Assembly: GCA_023630585.1 (NCBI GenBank)
Contig: CM042539.1
Coordinates: 2,479,255 to 2,543,254, forward strand
Direction: 5' to 3'
DNA length: 64,000 bases
Source: Cranoglanis bouderius
Taxonomy: Eukaryota > Chordata > Actinopteri > Siluriformes > Cranoglanididae
The position numbers and the translations under genes were made by a program. A model generated the notes under the pieces. That model saw only the letters and a list, made by a program, of their open reading frames with translations. It was not told where the DNA came from and searched no databases. Shown here piece by piece: positions 12,590 through 23,999 of the stretch (the first letter of the stretch is position 1; each line of letters begins with the position of its first letter).

Positions 12590-13030
12590 GCGAATTTAAT
12601 GAAAATTTTGTGGAACTCGGTCATTTCATATGAATGACATGAAACAAAGCAAGCCAGACAAATCCATAAATTAAGACGAATAAGACAATGTGGACAGAAG
12701 CTATGGCACCCTATAAAAGGAGGAAGAGTTAGCCTGTGCCTGTGGTAGCAGACCTGCTATAATGGCCGATCTGCATTGCTAGTTTATTTGATTTAGTGCA
12801 TGCAGTGCTTAGGAGGTGCTCTTTCACCACTTAGTTTCATGTTGCTGTTTTCAGGTGTCAGTGAACTTTGCTTTTCGTGGAGTTTTTCCGGCCACTGCAA
12901 AATGTAAATCAGCTGTACTGTGAGCATTTATCAACATACACAGACGATCAATGTTTTGTAAACATTGCAGGGATTTTTAGGCTTACACAAACATTTACAC
13001 ACAGCTTATAATGTATACTGTATAATTTAT
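12590..13030 (+). mobile_element. Half of an unnamed inverted-repeat DNA element (family H)
   Basis: By eye this aligns over about 400 bp with 59529-59868. Shared blocks, in order, are TCATTTCATATGAATGAC-like, GACGAATAAG/GACAAATAAG, TATGGCACCCTATAAA/AATGGTACCTTATAAA, CTGCATT...ATGCATG and TCAGCTGTACTGTGAGCAT/TCAACTGTACCATGAATGT. The 59.9 kb copy ends in a clean inverted repeat; this copy loses its end and runs into Tc1 sequence at 13066. No protein-coding frame is seen. It is probably a non-autonomous DNA transposon. Confidence 0.6.
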
Positions 13031-13065
13031 ATAGGTTAGTTTAGATAGATAGTAAGTGTGAAAGT

Positions 13066-13653
13066 AGCATCCACATGATTGCCAGCACCCGAGGTTTCAC
13101 CCAAGAACGTTCAAGAATCCTCCACCGGCTTGCCATCTTCCCATAGTGCATCCTGGTGCCATCTTTTCCACAGGTAAGTGACGCACACGCACCCAGCCAT
13201 CCACATGATGTAAAAGAGAATGTAATTTATCAGACCAGGTCACCTTTTCCCATTGCTGCATAGTCCAGTTCTGATGCTCACATGCCCATTGAAGTGTTTT
13301 TCTTCAATGGACAGGAGTCAGCATGGGCACTCTGACTGGTCTGTGGCTACGCAGGCCCATACACAGCAAGCTGTGATGCACTGTGGATTCTGACACATTT
13401 CCATCATAACCAGCATTAACTTTTTCAGCAATTTGTGCCACACGCATCAATGAGCCATGGGCGCCCATGACCTTGTCACCGGTTGTCTTTCCTTGGACCA
13501 CTTTTGGTAGGTACTAATCACTGCATACCGGGAACACCCCACAAGACCTGCCATTTTGGAGATGCTTTGACCCAGTCGTCTAGCCATCACAGTTTGGCCC
13601 TTGTCAGTGTCGCTCAGGTCCTTACGCTTGCCCATTTTTCCTGCTTCCGACAC
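13066..13653 (-). pseudogene. Tc1-like transposase pseudogene (family A, second copy)
   Basis: The start and DNA-binding part read at 13447-13653 (MGKRKDLSDTDKGQ, then MAGLVGCSRYAV and YQKWSKE). A frameshift leads to the frame at 13304-13501 (VAQIAEKVNAG, LRSHRPVRVPMLTPVH). Further left are scattered pieces of the catalytic region (mirror of GMHYGKMA- and NWTMQQW-like codons) in other frames. Both the D-containing and E-containing catalytic segments are broken or missing. It cannot encode a working transposase. Confidence 0.85.
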
Positions 13654-13772
13654 ATCAACTTCGAGAACTGACTGCTCATTTGCTGCCTAATATATCCCAC
13701 CCCTTGACAGGTGCCACTGTAACGAGATAATCAGTGCTATTCACTTCACCTGCCAGTGGATCGGTATATATG
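13066..13772 (-). mobile_element. Tc1-like transposon, family A, second truncated copy
   Basis: Same family and orientation as the copy at 4735-5712, as shown by shared leader and transposase phrases. It ends on the right with CAGTGGATCGGTATATA, a deleted form of the usual terminal region. On the left it breaks off inside the transposase, next to the half-element ending at 13030. Confidence 0.85.
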
Positions 13773-15894
13773 CTGCTATTTATTTATTTTTTAACAGTTC
13801 TGTTTTGCAAATTCAACAAGAGATGGGCTGGGTGAGGAAGCCTGGTAAGCATTACAGTTTACATCACATGACTAGCATGATTTTGGGAGCAACTGCTGCA
13901 GCAGTGATTATCAAGTACCCCTGCTGTCTCCAAACCCATACATATGAAACTGTCTACCTTGTCTGAGCCAACGTAGCTCCTGAGTTCCCATAGTGATGGC
14001 TCTTGGCACTGTGGGGGGGAGAGCAGCTAGTGTTGGAAGCTCTAGTCTTCGCCTACGAGCCCCTCCTGTGCCTAGCGATGAGCTAAATTATTTTTAATGG
14101 ATCTTCATAAAACCATCTGTAACTGTGCACCTGCACACTAAAGGGTCTATCGACAGAATGATTAGGGCTGCAGGACCTGCAGGTTGTTCCAAAATGTGTA
14201 ATCGTTTTGTTTTCATATTTACCACAAGCTTGCTTTTCGACACCATGTGGCTTTTTTTTTTTTCTTTAAAAAAAAAAAAAAAAAGCTTGTATATTTCAAA
14301 CTGATAGGAGACGCCACATTCTTGTGACTTTCTTTGATTAAAGCTAGTCAGTTCATTTATTCTTGTCATGCTAAAGTATCATGCTGCTCTCTTATGTCTC
14401 CTAAAAAGTCCTTTGAGACGATCATCTTAAATGGGCCATTTGACCTGGCTGGAGGTGCTGTATCCGTGACGAATAAAGGTTAATTGTATAAGTCAATCTT
14501 GTCGACTTTCCAAAGTAACGAAGCACCCAAAGTATTCAGGCTTTATTATAACATGCACACTGCTTCTACATACAGCCTGCATTCGGCAGCCGGGTCTGTT
14601 AATCTCCATTTAGCATTCTGCACGCATACCTCATGTTATTAGTCTGAGGTGGATTATCACAATGGAGCGCACTGTGTAGGACAGGAGGGGAATACTGAGT
14701 GATTTTTCGGTTCTTTTTGTACTAACAACCACTTCAAGATAGCCATATGACTCTACATTTACTGTAGCTATTTGACTCCCTGTTTTTTTTTTATTAACAT
14801 AATTACTATTATTGTTTAAACACCTTTAATATACATATATTTAATTAAGTAATTATCAATCAATTAGTATATGCTTGACCTCCTTTACACCACTTATTGA
14901 ATATTCCAACATGTGCTGTTTTAACTCCCTTTTTATTTATCTAGTCTTATTTATTTATTTCCCCCCAGGGACAACCCCTAGGTGCCCTTTAAGACTGTGA
15001 TTTATATAAGAAAGCCATTGTCCTTGCATGCTTGGCAGATAGTTTAACAAAATTGAATGAGATCAAATTTAGTGCAACCTCCATTGGGGCTGGCCACATT
15101 ATTTTGAAGTGCTTCATTACAATGGCAGTGGGGGCTGGATATCTTCATTTGGGATGCTGCACGCCCTCATTCATCATGCGAGATAAAGAACCGGAGAAAA
15201 CGCCACAACAAACAGGAGCCACAGCAGCGAGCATGAACACAACGCCTTACCCCGAGTCTTCATTACGTTAGCCAGACTAACAAGGGGGCTAAATCAGATA
15301 CCATGTTTGGACGCAATAGGCCATGTGTAGTGGTGTCTAAAAAGAAACTCTTTAATAGATTATGTATAGGAAAAAGTGAGATGTGAATAAAAGTACACAC
15401 TGTTTCGCATTATAGTGCCTATGGAATTCTATGATATATGCCATGCTTTTAAACTACAACTGCCCCACTAATATTCTGCTCCCTACTTAAATATTTGGAG
15501 CATATGGACCTCAAATCAAACAATGACGTCCTGACGAAACATATACAGTCTCAAATAAGGCTTAAGCAGATGCAGGGATTGACCAGGTTCTCGTTAATTA
15601 GAATGCAATTGGTGTTTTGTTGCTGAGAGGAATGAAGTTACAATCCACATGTGAAATCTGAACAATAACATTTCGCAGATTTGCTTAATTCACACACTGC
15701 TTCAATTAAACCAAGCTCAGTTGAGCTCTGTTGCATTGAGACCGAAACTGCAGAAGAGCTGGATGAAGCATTTGGTCTGACCACATGTGTCCCTCAAAAA
15801 GGCGCCATTTTGTTGCTGAGCCAGATGTGCCTGTGATGCCAGCTCAGGGACTCATAGCCCATCTCTCACTATATTTTTATTCATAGTCTTCAGT
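13773..15894. other. Unassigned sequence with possible conserved non-coding blocks
   Basis: No gene is recognised. A T-run/A-run pair lies at 14250-14284. The blocks at about 14440-14690 and 15590-15850 have balanced composition and no transposon features, and look like vertebrate conserved non-coding DNA; this is an impression only. The 79-residue frame at 15032-15271 shows no domain. Confidence 0.25.
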
Positions 15895-16062
15895 CATCTC
15901 TCTTTTTTCTCTCTCTCTTGTTCTTTTGTTGCTCTCTCCTTTTGTCTTTCCTTTATTCTTTCTTCCTCTCATTCTGGCTTGAACTAAACCCACACTTGTT
16001 CTTTTTTTCTTCTTTGTTTTCATCCTCTCCAATTAAACCTCACTACATTGCTCTTATCTTTT
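15895..16062. repeat. Polypyrimidine-rich tract
   Basis: About 170 bases with long CT/TTCT runs on the plus strand. It is low-complexity sequence and could form unusual DNA structure. Confidence 0.7.
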
Positions 16063-16734
16063 CTATCTGATACTGCAGGCAGATGTCTGAATACCCCAGA
16101 GAGAGAGAGTGTGTGTCTGTAAAATAAAAAAAACCTTAATGAATCACCACAACTGTTTAGGTGTTCAGAGCCAAGTGGCACATCTGCATGTCTCTTAGTG
16201 GCCCAAACTCAGCCTTCATCCCAAAGGGCCTTATTCAGAGTTGGTTCATAATTTACGTCAATATTTACATGGGGAAATATTTCCTCATATTCGGAGTCAG
16301 GTTACACAGCTGCTTACGTTTTTTTTTGTCTTGAATAGAAGTGTCCCAGACTGGGTTTTTCAACAGTATCTAGACCACCACCTTTAAACACAAAGCACCT
16401 TTAAGCCTGAAAACAATAGGGACTAAAACAGATTGCATTTTTTTTTTTTTTTTTTTTGCTGTAAAATGTAATACAATATAACAATTACAGATATAATAGG
16501 CATCTAGTATATTGCCTGTATTGTGCTGCATGAATAATCTTTATTCATGCAATTTGGTTTAATTTGACAATATCGATTCCACCCATGATATTCAGCAGCC
16601 TCTAAAATAGCACTTGATCCAGCACATCATATTATTTGCTATTTCATTTATTTAAACATTGTGCAGTTACAGTTAATTGGGTGCACTACTTAATGTAGTC
16701 ACAAGACATGACGGCAAGTTGTGAATTAAGTGCT
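16063..16734. other. Unassigned sequence with a long poly-T run
   Basis: No gene recognised. A T19 run lies near 16439-16457. Confidence 0.35.
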
Positions 16735-16852
16735 GAATTAATAAAATAATGCCAATGTCGTTTGTTAATTGGATGTGCTTTTCTGTAGACATTTTGCTAA
16801 AAAGTGTTCATTTCCCCCATGTATAGAGACTTTCGGGACACCCCGTATAGTA
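16735..16852 (-). mobile_element. Partial mariner-type MITE
   Basis: The right end (CATGTATAGAGACTTTCGGG followed by ACACCCCGTA) and the adjoining TTGCTAAAAAGTGTTCATTTC match, in reverse, the start of the complete element at 28751-29043. The remaining half is absent or too diverged to see. Confidence 0.65.
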
Positions 16853-16870
16853 TACTGATTAATTTTGACA

Positions 16871-16902
16871 AAATATATATATATATATAAATATATATAT
16901 TT
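16871..16902. repeat. (AT)n microsatellite
   Basis: Imperfect AT repeat. Confidence 0.8.
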
Positions 16903-17914
16903 TTGTCCTTTTCTTTACCTAATTACATGTAAAAGGTTCAAGGCTAATGACAGTGAGGCTATGATTTTTTACTCTATAAGATAAAGTAACCACAGGCTAA
17001 TTAGTAATTAATGCATATGTTTTATGTGTTCTCAAACAGTAAAGGAAGAAAACCATTACAGTTTATTGACTCTGTGACTGATGTCTTCTCTAAGGATTTC
17101 AGTGGTTCTGTGTTTTGGTGTTTATTTCATTACATTAAGTGCAGTAACTTAAGAAGCAGGTGATAAGCTTAATTAGTCATTAGTGAGGACTCTTAGGTCT
17201 CAAATGACAAGTACACGCTTTACAAGGTCATAATTTGATTAAACCACCTGCCAGTGATTGGACAGACTCTGTAGACATGATTATCTAGGCTCTCTTGTCT
17301 GCCCACACTCAATGTTATACACAGCTTATAGCATCATCTGTGCTTGGCCACATGTCTCTGTCAACATGCATTAATTTACAGGTGACCAGCTTACACAGCA
17401 ATATGCCACATGAGAATCTGACACCATATTTCTGTGCAATAATACTGCAGAGCTTTGAAATTCTGCTTGGCATTTATGGTTATGCATATGTACTGTATAC
17501 ACTTTAAAATTAAAAAAAAAAAATACCACCATATGTTTATACTGGTCAGCAATGTCATAAATTATTCTTTGGTGTCAGGCATGTGGCCCACATACCATCG
17601 GTGTCATTGCCCGCTTTAGATCTGCTGAAATGCTGAAGCATCTGCCAACATGGTGAACCACCTTTTTGACACATAAGAGCTGAGAGTGGATGCGGAGAAA
17701 TGACATGGCAGAGAAGGGAGCGTTCTTTGCTAAAAGAGAGAGCAACGATGTATGACTCGCCCCCAATCAACAAACAGCTGTTCTCTCCTGCCATCCTTAC
17801 AACAAGAAAACTTGTGACTGTCAGAGTGCGTGGCTGAGATTTATATTGTGGGATAGAGGGAAAACTGGACAGTTAAAATCATAGGGGTCTGACTCATTGG
17901 CCCATGGACCGCAA
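16903..17914. other. Unassigned sequence
   Basis: No gene recognised. The block 17540-17840 is less AT-rich with no repeat features and may be conserved non-coding DNA. Its overlapping minus-strand frames lack domains. Confidence 0.3.
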
Positions 17915-18052
17915 AAGATTTTGGACTGGGGGAGGAAACCGGAGTACCCAGAGGAAACCCCCGAAGTATGCGGAGAACATGCAAAATCCGTGCACACACG
18001 GAGGCGGGATTTGAACCCCTAACCCTGGAGGTGCGAGGCAAATGTGCTAAAT
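17915..18052 (-). mobile_element. SINE family 1, head and core fragment
   Basis: Contains the reverse of the core (GGACTGGGGGAGGAAACCGG), the (C)CGTGCACACACGGAGG block, and a tRNA-like head with box B in reverse (GGATTTGAACCCCTAACC). The tail half is missing, so the copy is truncated on the left. Confidence 0.7.
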
Positions 18053-18180
18053 GAGTGCTACCTTTAAATAAGTTATACTGTATATACAAGTACTGTATAT
18101 GCCTTCGCTCATATTTCAAAACGCATCACCGGTGTTGTACACATGGGCAACAGCTCTCACACCAGTGTATCTCACACAAT

Positions 18181-18463
18181 CTCTCACTTTCAGTAACTAC
18201 ATTATACTGGTCAGGGTCACATCAGATCAGGAGCCTCATCCAGATACCCAGGATGGGTCACCAGTCCATTGTGAGGCACCATGCACACATACATTCACAC
18301 TTGGGGACAATTTATCTTAGCCAATCCACCAAGTGGCATGTGTTTGGATGGTAGGAGGAAACCGGAGAACATGACAAACCAGACATTAACCAGAGCTCAG
18401 GATCGAATAGGGGACCCTCAAGCTGTGAGGTGCCAACGCTACCCACTGTGCCACGGTGCCACC
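18181..18463 (-). mobile_element. V-SINE-like element, family 2
   Basis: The tail side TCAGTAACTACATTATACTGG is on the left. The core follows (CCAGTCCATTGTGAGGCACC, then ACATTCACACTTGGGGACAA and GTAGGAGGAAACCGGAGAAC). The head with reversed box B (AGGATCGAATAGG) ends at TACCCACTGTGCCACGGTGCC. It is one of the better-preserved copies. Confidence 0.7.
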
Positions 18464-18770
18464 CACTAGTTTATCTGCCTATAAAAAAAAAAGTTAATGG
18501 AGAGAAAAGAGAGTTTGAAGACTGGTAAGAGACTGAGTGCATGGTATTAGTGAAGATAAATTGGTGTGATTTCCATGTCAGCTGTGAAACAACACAGTAC
18601 AATGTACACTACCATTATGACACAAATAAAAGTATGGTTACCTGACACGACCAGACACAGCTTAATGTAAGAAAATTAAACATGGCCTTTACACACAGCA
18701 TGGTGTGTTTATAGCATTTTTTTTTCCTTTTGGAGGGATAAAAGGTGGTATATGGGATCTCATTTTAATC
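18464..18770. other. Unassigned sequence between two SINEs
   Basis: No gene or other repeat recognised in about 300 bases. Confidence 0.35.
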
Positions 18771-18994
18771 ATTCATTCATCTTTAGTAAGAACTTACTGA
18801 CATAACCAGTGGATACACACCAAGGGCAATTAAGTTTAGCCAATACACCTCCCATCATGTTTTTGGGAAGTGTGAGGAAACATAAACAGGGAGAAGAACC
18901 CTGGAGCTACTGTATATGGCAGTGCTACCCCCTGCACCACTTGGACCCTGGAGCTCTGAGACAGCAACACTACCCGCTGTTCCACCATGCTGCC
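18771..18994 (-). mobile_element. V-SINE-like element, family 2 (degraded)
   Basis: ATTCATTCATCTTTAGTAAG tail on the left, then a shortened core (TTAGCCAATACACCTCCCAT, then GTGTGAGGAAAC) and a head ending TACCCGCTGTTCCACCATGC. Confidence 0.6.
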
Positions 18995-20246
18995 TATCTT
19001 ATTTTAATGTTTCATATTTTCAATATTTAGTATATTGGCATGCTAACGCATCATAAAACGTTTATAACGTAGTATTAACCTTCCTAGAAATGCTCTATTC
19101 TGATTAAGAGCCTACTGATGTAACCTGCGCTAATGTAAGAATAGATGCGCTGATAATAAGTTAATGAAATGGATTAGGCAGTTTATGGCTCTTGGAGGGC
19201 ATGCAAAATATCAGTCTAGATTGACATCCTCTGTTTAAATAGTTTCTATAGAAACATCTTTGTAATATGTATTAAAATGTAATACAGCTGCCAGGTATTT
19301 TCATCTATATGTGCATTCATAATGTAGCATTCGCAAAAAGGAAAAGGTTTTGAACTTAGTACTTATTACCTTTGGAAAACTCTTTGGTAAATCCTTTGAG
19401 AGAGTGCAGTATATGACTATCCAGGATATTGCATGTATAAGAACACACCCTATGTTCATAGATTTATGAGCACTACTGAGTGAATCTTATTATTACTCGC
19501 AAGGTAAATCTAGACCATCCACCTCTCTCCGGTGTTTTCTCTCTCTTGCTTTGTCTCAAACCTTTCACTTTGACACACACATGTATACAAACACACAGAG
19601 ACAATCCAGAGCACTGGCGCCAAAGCCGTCTGTATTTCTTTACCTCTCCAGGATCTGTGGATCAAAAAATAGGAGAAAAGACGTCTATCCCTCCCCTTGT
19701 GTGACATGCAAATTTTAGCTCCTCAAATTTGCAAATTGCCCCTCTCTTGTGATTGTGGGTAATTTAAGGAAACGTGCCAATCGATCTAAGAGGAGCCATT
19801 TTTAGGAAGTTGGAGTCCCACTGAAGAACAGGGGTCTCTCTCTTTCTTTCCCTCTTTCCCTCCCTCCTGCTCCTCCTTCTTCTCCTCAGGCAGCTCCTCG
19901 TTTATATTCATGCTTCTCCACAGGACATAACGGCTCCTTGAGGATGTCACTCCGTGCCACTTTAACAGATGAACATATCTAGGATGAGCTATGGTGCCGA
20001 AGCACTCAAACAGATGTGGAGTTGGCATTTTAATTTCCTCTCTCTCTCACACACACACACAGACCTTGCAGCTTGACTATGAACACATAAGGAGACTCTT
20101 CAGATACATCATGTGAGGACATACAGTGACACATGCACACCGCAAGCGTATAACTGTTGCTCACAAACAGATTTATGTACAGGTTTTTTTTTCTTTATCA
20201 GATGCCCTGTAATGGGGTATCACAACATTTCTAGTATTTGTTATCA
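18995..20246. other. Unassigned sequence with a pyrimidine-rich patch
   Basis: No gene recognised. A CT-rich patch occupies about 19835-19890. The stretch 19690-19800 is unrepetitive and contains TTTGCAAATTG; it might be regulatory, with no direct support. Confidence 0.35.
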
Positions 20247-20482
20247 CTTCAGTTCAATAGACAAGAGACATACACAAACCAGCTTTACAGCAAGCCAGAG
20301 GAAACATTGTCAAGGAAAAACTCCTTGAGACAACATGAGGAATAAGATCTTGAGAAGGGAATCCATCCTCTTCTGGGTGACGCGCCAGATAGCATGATTA
20401 TTACATTACTGTATACAGGTGTAGATGAGTCCAACAATACAGTGTGCTTGAAGGAGTATGAGAAGAGTCCTGGATGAGCACA
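20247..20482 (+). repeat. Dispersed repeat, family R3, copy 1
   Basis: Shares with 63751-63955 the blocks CAGCTTTACAG, ACTCCTTGAGA/ACTCCCTGAGA, GGGAATCCATCCTCTTCTGG/GCGAACCCATCCTCATCTGG and GGTGACGCGCC/GGTGACGTGC. The class is unknown. It resembles a non-coding retroelement or SINE-like repeat common in ostariophysan fish. No coding capacity is seen. Confidence 0.6.
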
Positions 20483-20634
20483 GGACATTTTTTTTATGAT
20501 TCTTAGGTACAAGTCTACAATATAAATGTGAGATTGATGCAAGGGTGAGTGTTGGGCATAAACTGTCTTTGAGAAATGCTAAGGGTAGCCATGTGGGACC
20601 ATCCATAAAAATATTTAAAAAATAATCATTGTTT

Positions 20635-20951
20635 AGGTGTTTAGGTTAGCACGTTTGCCTCGCACCTCCGGGGATTAGGGTTCAAGTCCCACCTCCGCCC
20701 TGTGTGTGTGGAGTTTGCATGTTCTCCCCATGCTTTGGGGGTTTCCTCTGGGTACTCCGGTTTCCTCCCCCAGTCCAAAGACATGCATTGTAGGCTGATT
20801 GGAATCTCTAAATTGTCCGTAGTGTGTGCGATTGTGTCCTGCAATGGGTTGGCACCCCATCCAGGGTGTCCCCTGCCTTGTTTCCTGGGATAGGCTCCAG
20901 GCTCCCCCACAACTCTGTGTAGGATAAACAGTATGGAAGATGGATGGATGG
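20635..20951 (+). mobile_element. tRNA-derived V-SINE-like element, family 1, near full length
   Basis: The head has a degenerate box A (TTAGGTTAGCACGTTTGCC), with box B GGTTCAAGTCC at 20679-20689. The core includes GAGTTTGCATGTTCTCCCCA, GGGTACTCCGGTTTCC and CCAAAGACATGC. The 3' part GGGATAGGCTCCAGGCTCCC leads into (ATGG)n at 20939-20951. This is the clearest copy of the family and the only one on the plus strand. Confidence 0.8.
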
Positions 20952-21600
20952 AATTATTGTTTTAAAAAAATAAATAAACTAATCAATGCCTATAATTTGC
21001 CCGAGAGACATTATAGTGATCATCCTTCTATGTGGTTCAGCCATGTGAAACTGTGCTTTAGCATGCTGTGTCTGATGAACATATTTCATGTACAACCTTG
21101 CATGAACTTTCTTGAAGCCATTTCATTTTTATTCACTGCGTCTCCCCTTCCATATTATTCACATTTAACCTATACAATTTGTATAGAAGTGTTCTGATTT
21201 AAGGACGTAGGCCTAGGGATTGGTCATTTTAGGCTGCAGTCTCCTTCACTAATTAAAATCCCTTATTCAGCAGGAGACACTACAGGCTTTTGGAATATGT
21301 GACATCGGACAGTGCCACTCATACGAGATGGCTATAGAGCTTAGCTTAATCCTGGTAGCAATTAATATTCAACAACCCAGCATCATCTTCACAGCCTTTG
21401 AATGCAAATAATTAAGTGGCAAAACCAAACAGCATAGGTTACTGCTCATGTGCAAATCTGCTTCTGAGTTGTGATTATCCTCAGCTAGTGACTATCCTGA
21501 GTGTTTTTTTTGTTTGTTTGTTTTGCTAGCTTGGCTTGTACTTAGATGTAAACTGTTTTTAACTTTGATGCATAGTTCAAGGAGTAGTTTTTTATATAAT
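20952..21600. other. Unassigned AT-rich sequence
   Basis: No gene recognised. A short TTTG run lies at 21503-21524. Confidence 0.35.
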
Positions 21601-21868
21601 GTTAGCAAAAAGTGATGCTAATTCATTCTTAAATTAGCAATGCTAAGAATGCTATCTAGCTCAATAAGGCATATTAACCACAAACTCTTTTAATAGCTAG
21701 CTAACAACTAGCTTAGCTAACAATTTTTGGTAGATGTGACTTGCTGAATGTGGTGTTAGCAAAAAGTGAATGTTGCTTGTTTTCTGTTAGTAATGCTAAG
21801 GAAGCTATTTAGCTCCATAAGGTATATAAACCACAAACTCTTAATTGCTATAGATTGTTAGCTAGCTA
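21601..21868. repeat. Tandem duplication, 154-bp period
   Basis: Two diverged units start with GTTAGCAAAAAGTGA at 21601 and 21755. Both contain AATGCTAAG...GCTAT...TAGCTC.ATAAGG and ACCACAAACTCTT in the same order. GCTAGCTA-type short palindromes are frequent. The second unit ends at the TA where a Tc1 element has inserted. Confidence 0.7.
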
Positions 21869-23012
21869 CAGTGGGTATAAAATAATCACATCTTGTTGTG
21901 ATCCATTTCTGCCTGAAATGAAGACGGACACAGTTTTTGTTTTATCCAGCTGTATTTACTCAGTGCAACTTATAACATCCAAGTGAAAGATATAACACCA
22001 ACATGTCAGAAAAACAAAACAAAACGGAATCACTGAATAGGAAAAAGGATCACCCCGTCCTAAAAATGACTTGTAAACTCAATCAGGTGTAGCTAATCAC
22101 CTTCTCAATGGCATACAAAGCCATTTGCCTTTCAACTGTGATCAGCTGTGATCATTTTGATTAGCTCAGTATGAAAAGAGCTTTCCTGGAGCATTTTATA
22201 GTGCAACTGAAGCAAACAATCAACAATGGGTGGCAAGGCACTGTCAAAAGATCTCCGGGATAAAGTTGTGGACAGGCACAAGTCAGAAGTCACAAGTCAC
22301 TGTGCCTAGAAGCACAGTGAAGTCTATTATTAAGAAGTGGAAGGTATTTGGTACAACACAGACCCTCCCTGGATCAGGATGTCGCTCCAAACTGGATGAC
22401 AGAGCCAGGAGGAAACTGGTCAGAGAGGCTACCAAGAGGCCTACAGCAACTCTGAAGCAGTTGCAGGAATTTATGACAAAGAGTGGTCATTGTGTGCATG
22501 TGACAACAATATCACAAATTCTCCACAAATGTGGCTTGTATGGGAGGGTTGCAAGAAAAAAGCCACCCACAACCGAGCTTTGCAACCTTGAAGATTCTGA
22601 GGTCACATGGAAAAAGGTGTTATGGTCAGATGAATTATTTGGCCTCAACACCAAATGATATGTCTGGCGGAAATCCAATACAACTCACCATCCAAATAAC
22701 ACCATTCCTATAGTGGTAATACCCTGTTATGGGGGTGTTTCTCTGCAGCAGGGACTGGGGCACTTGTCAGGATCGAAGGAAAATGGATGGGGCAAAATAC
22801 TGTCAAATTCTTGAGGAAAATCTGCTGCCCTCTGCCAAAAATTAAAGCAAGGGGGTGATCCTTTTTCCAACTCAGTGATTGTTTTTTATTTATTTATTTT
22901 TTCTGACATGTTGGTGTTATATCTTTCACTTGGATGTTATAAGTTGCACTGAATAAATACAGCTGGATAAAACAAAAACTGTGTCCGTCTTCATTTCAGG
23001 CTGAAAAGCAAC
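21869..23012 (+). mobile_element. Tc1-like transposon, family C, internally deleted, long TIRs
   Basis: The left end begins CAGTGGGTATAAAATAATCA directly after a TA at 21867-21868. About 200 bp of left terminal sequence (to about 22110) is the reverse complement of 22850-23008, sharing ACTGTGTCCGTCTTCATTTC and GCTGGATAAAACAAAAAC. The outermost 40-50 bases of the right terminal repeat are missing. A broken transposase lies between. A TIR-only relic of the same family is at 41617-41833. Confidence 0.85.
22226..22850 (+). pseudogene. Tc1-like transposase pseudogene (family C)
   Basis: The likely original start is ATG at 22226 (MGGKALSKDLRDKVVDRHKS), after which a small deletion shifts the frame. 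The downstream frame, 22230-22658, gives the paired-like DNA-binding region (VPRSTVKSIIKKWKVFGTT, DDRARRKLVREATKRPTATL) and the first catalytic motif LWSDE. Further frameshifts follow, then a fragment through LEENLLPS-like codons to about 22850. The C-terminal third, with the second Asp (DNDPKHT in relatives) and the Glu (NPIE), is deleted and joined directly to the terminal repeat. It is non-functional. Confidence 0.85.
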
Positions 23013-23788
23013 AGAATTAATGTTAGCTAAGAAGTTTAGGATATCTAGCTAACTGATAGTTAAATATTTTATGGTAGAAAAACAAAGGTACAATTGTGTC
23101 AGCTAAAAAAAATCCCAAAAAACAGCGGAATGCTAGACATCATGTTCATATTCGAGGTTGCCATGACTTTGTTACTGAAAGTCCTGAAAATACGAGTTCC
23201 CGGGTTATAATTACGATGTTGTTCTCCTCACGGTGTGTTAACTGATCCTTTTCATTGTGCTTCTTAAACAGAGCTGCCTTCAGAACTATACTGGTCATTT
23301 TGTACAAGTTGAGTTACTCCAATAAGACGTGAGGGCCACGAATTAAAGGAGAAAAACAGAAGGTACATCTCAGATAAACAAAAGTCCCAATATATGGAAT
23401 AAAGAGAAATGTATAAAACTAGTCTTATTACAAAAGGTCAGTCTGAGCAGTATTGGAAAAATGGAATGGGGAAAAGAAAACAATTTCTATCCATTTGACC
23501 AGCCAAAGAAGCATCAAGTATTTTTCCTCACCCCTGAACACAATCATTTCAGAATTGATTTTCATGGCTGAAGGAGAAATAATGGGAACTCTTCTAATGT
23601 AGAAAATGTATGTGTTCCTTTTGGTTAACCAGGATAGACCATATTTCAGGCTTGTCAGAGAGGGTAGTTGAGAAATCTCTCATCCCAGCCTTAGCTTCGT
23701 CCCCATGAGTGTGTGGCAACTCATCACCTGCCCAAATCAATCTTATAAATTTTGCTGTTCAACCAGTAAAAAAAGCCACAGATCTTAC

Positions 23789-23791
<3 letters not shown>
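23013..23791. other. Unassigned sequence
   Basis: No gene or repeat recognised. Confidence 0.35.
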
Positions 23792-23835
<44 letters not shown>

Positions 23836-23870
23836 TAATTAATTAATTAATTAATTTATTTATTTATTTT
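23792..23870. repeat. Compound (TTA)n-(AATT)n-(TTTA)n microsatellite
   Basis: TTA units to about 23835, then AATT units, then a few TTTA units. Confidence 0.9.
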
Positions 23871-23999
23871 CTGTTTACATTTTTATCACCATGGCATTCC
23901 AGGCTCTGTACAAACAGAACCATACTGTATAGTGTGAGTCAAGTTCATGCTAAACATTCTGAAATAAGAAGACTTGACTGAGACTGGATAATTAATGTG

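Noticed and set aside
15032..15271. 79-residue open frame with Met-rich start
   Set aside because: No recognisable domain, splice signals or homologue known to me.
20635..20710. tRNA-like sequence with box A and box B
   Set aside because: Part of a SINE head; it lacks a foldable cloverleaf and so is not a functional tRNA gene.
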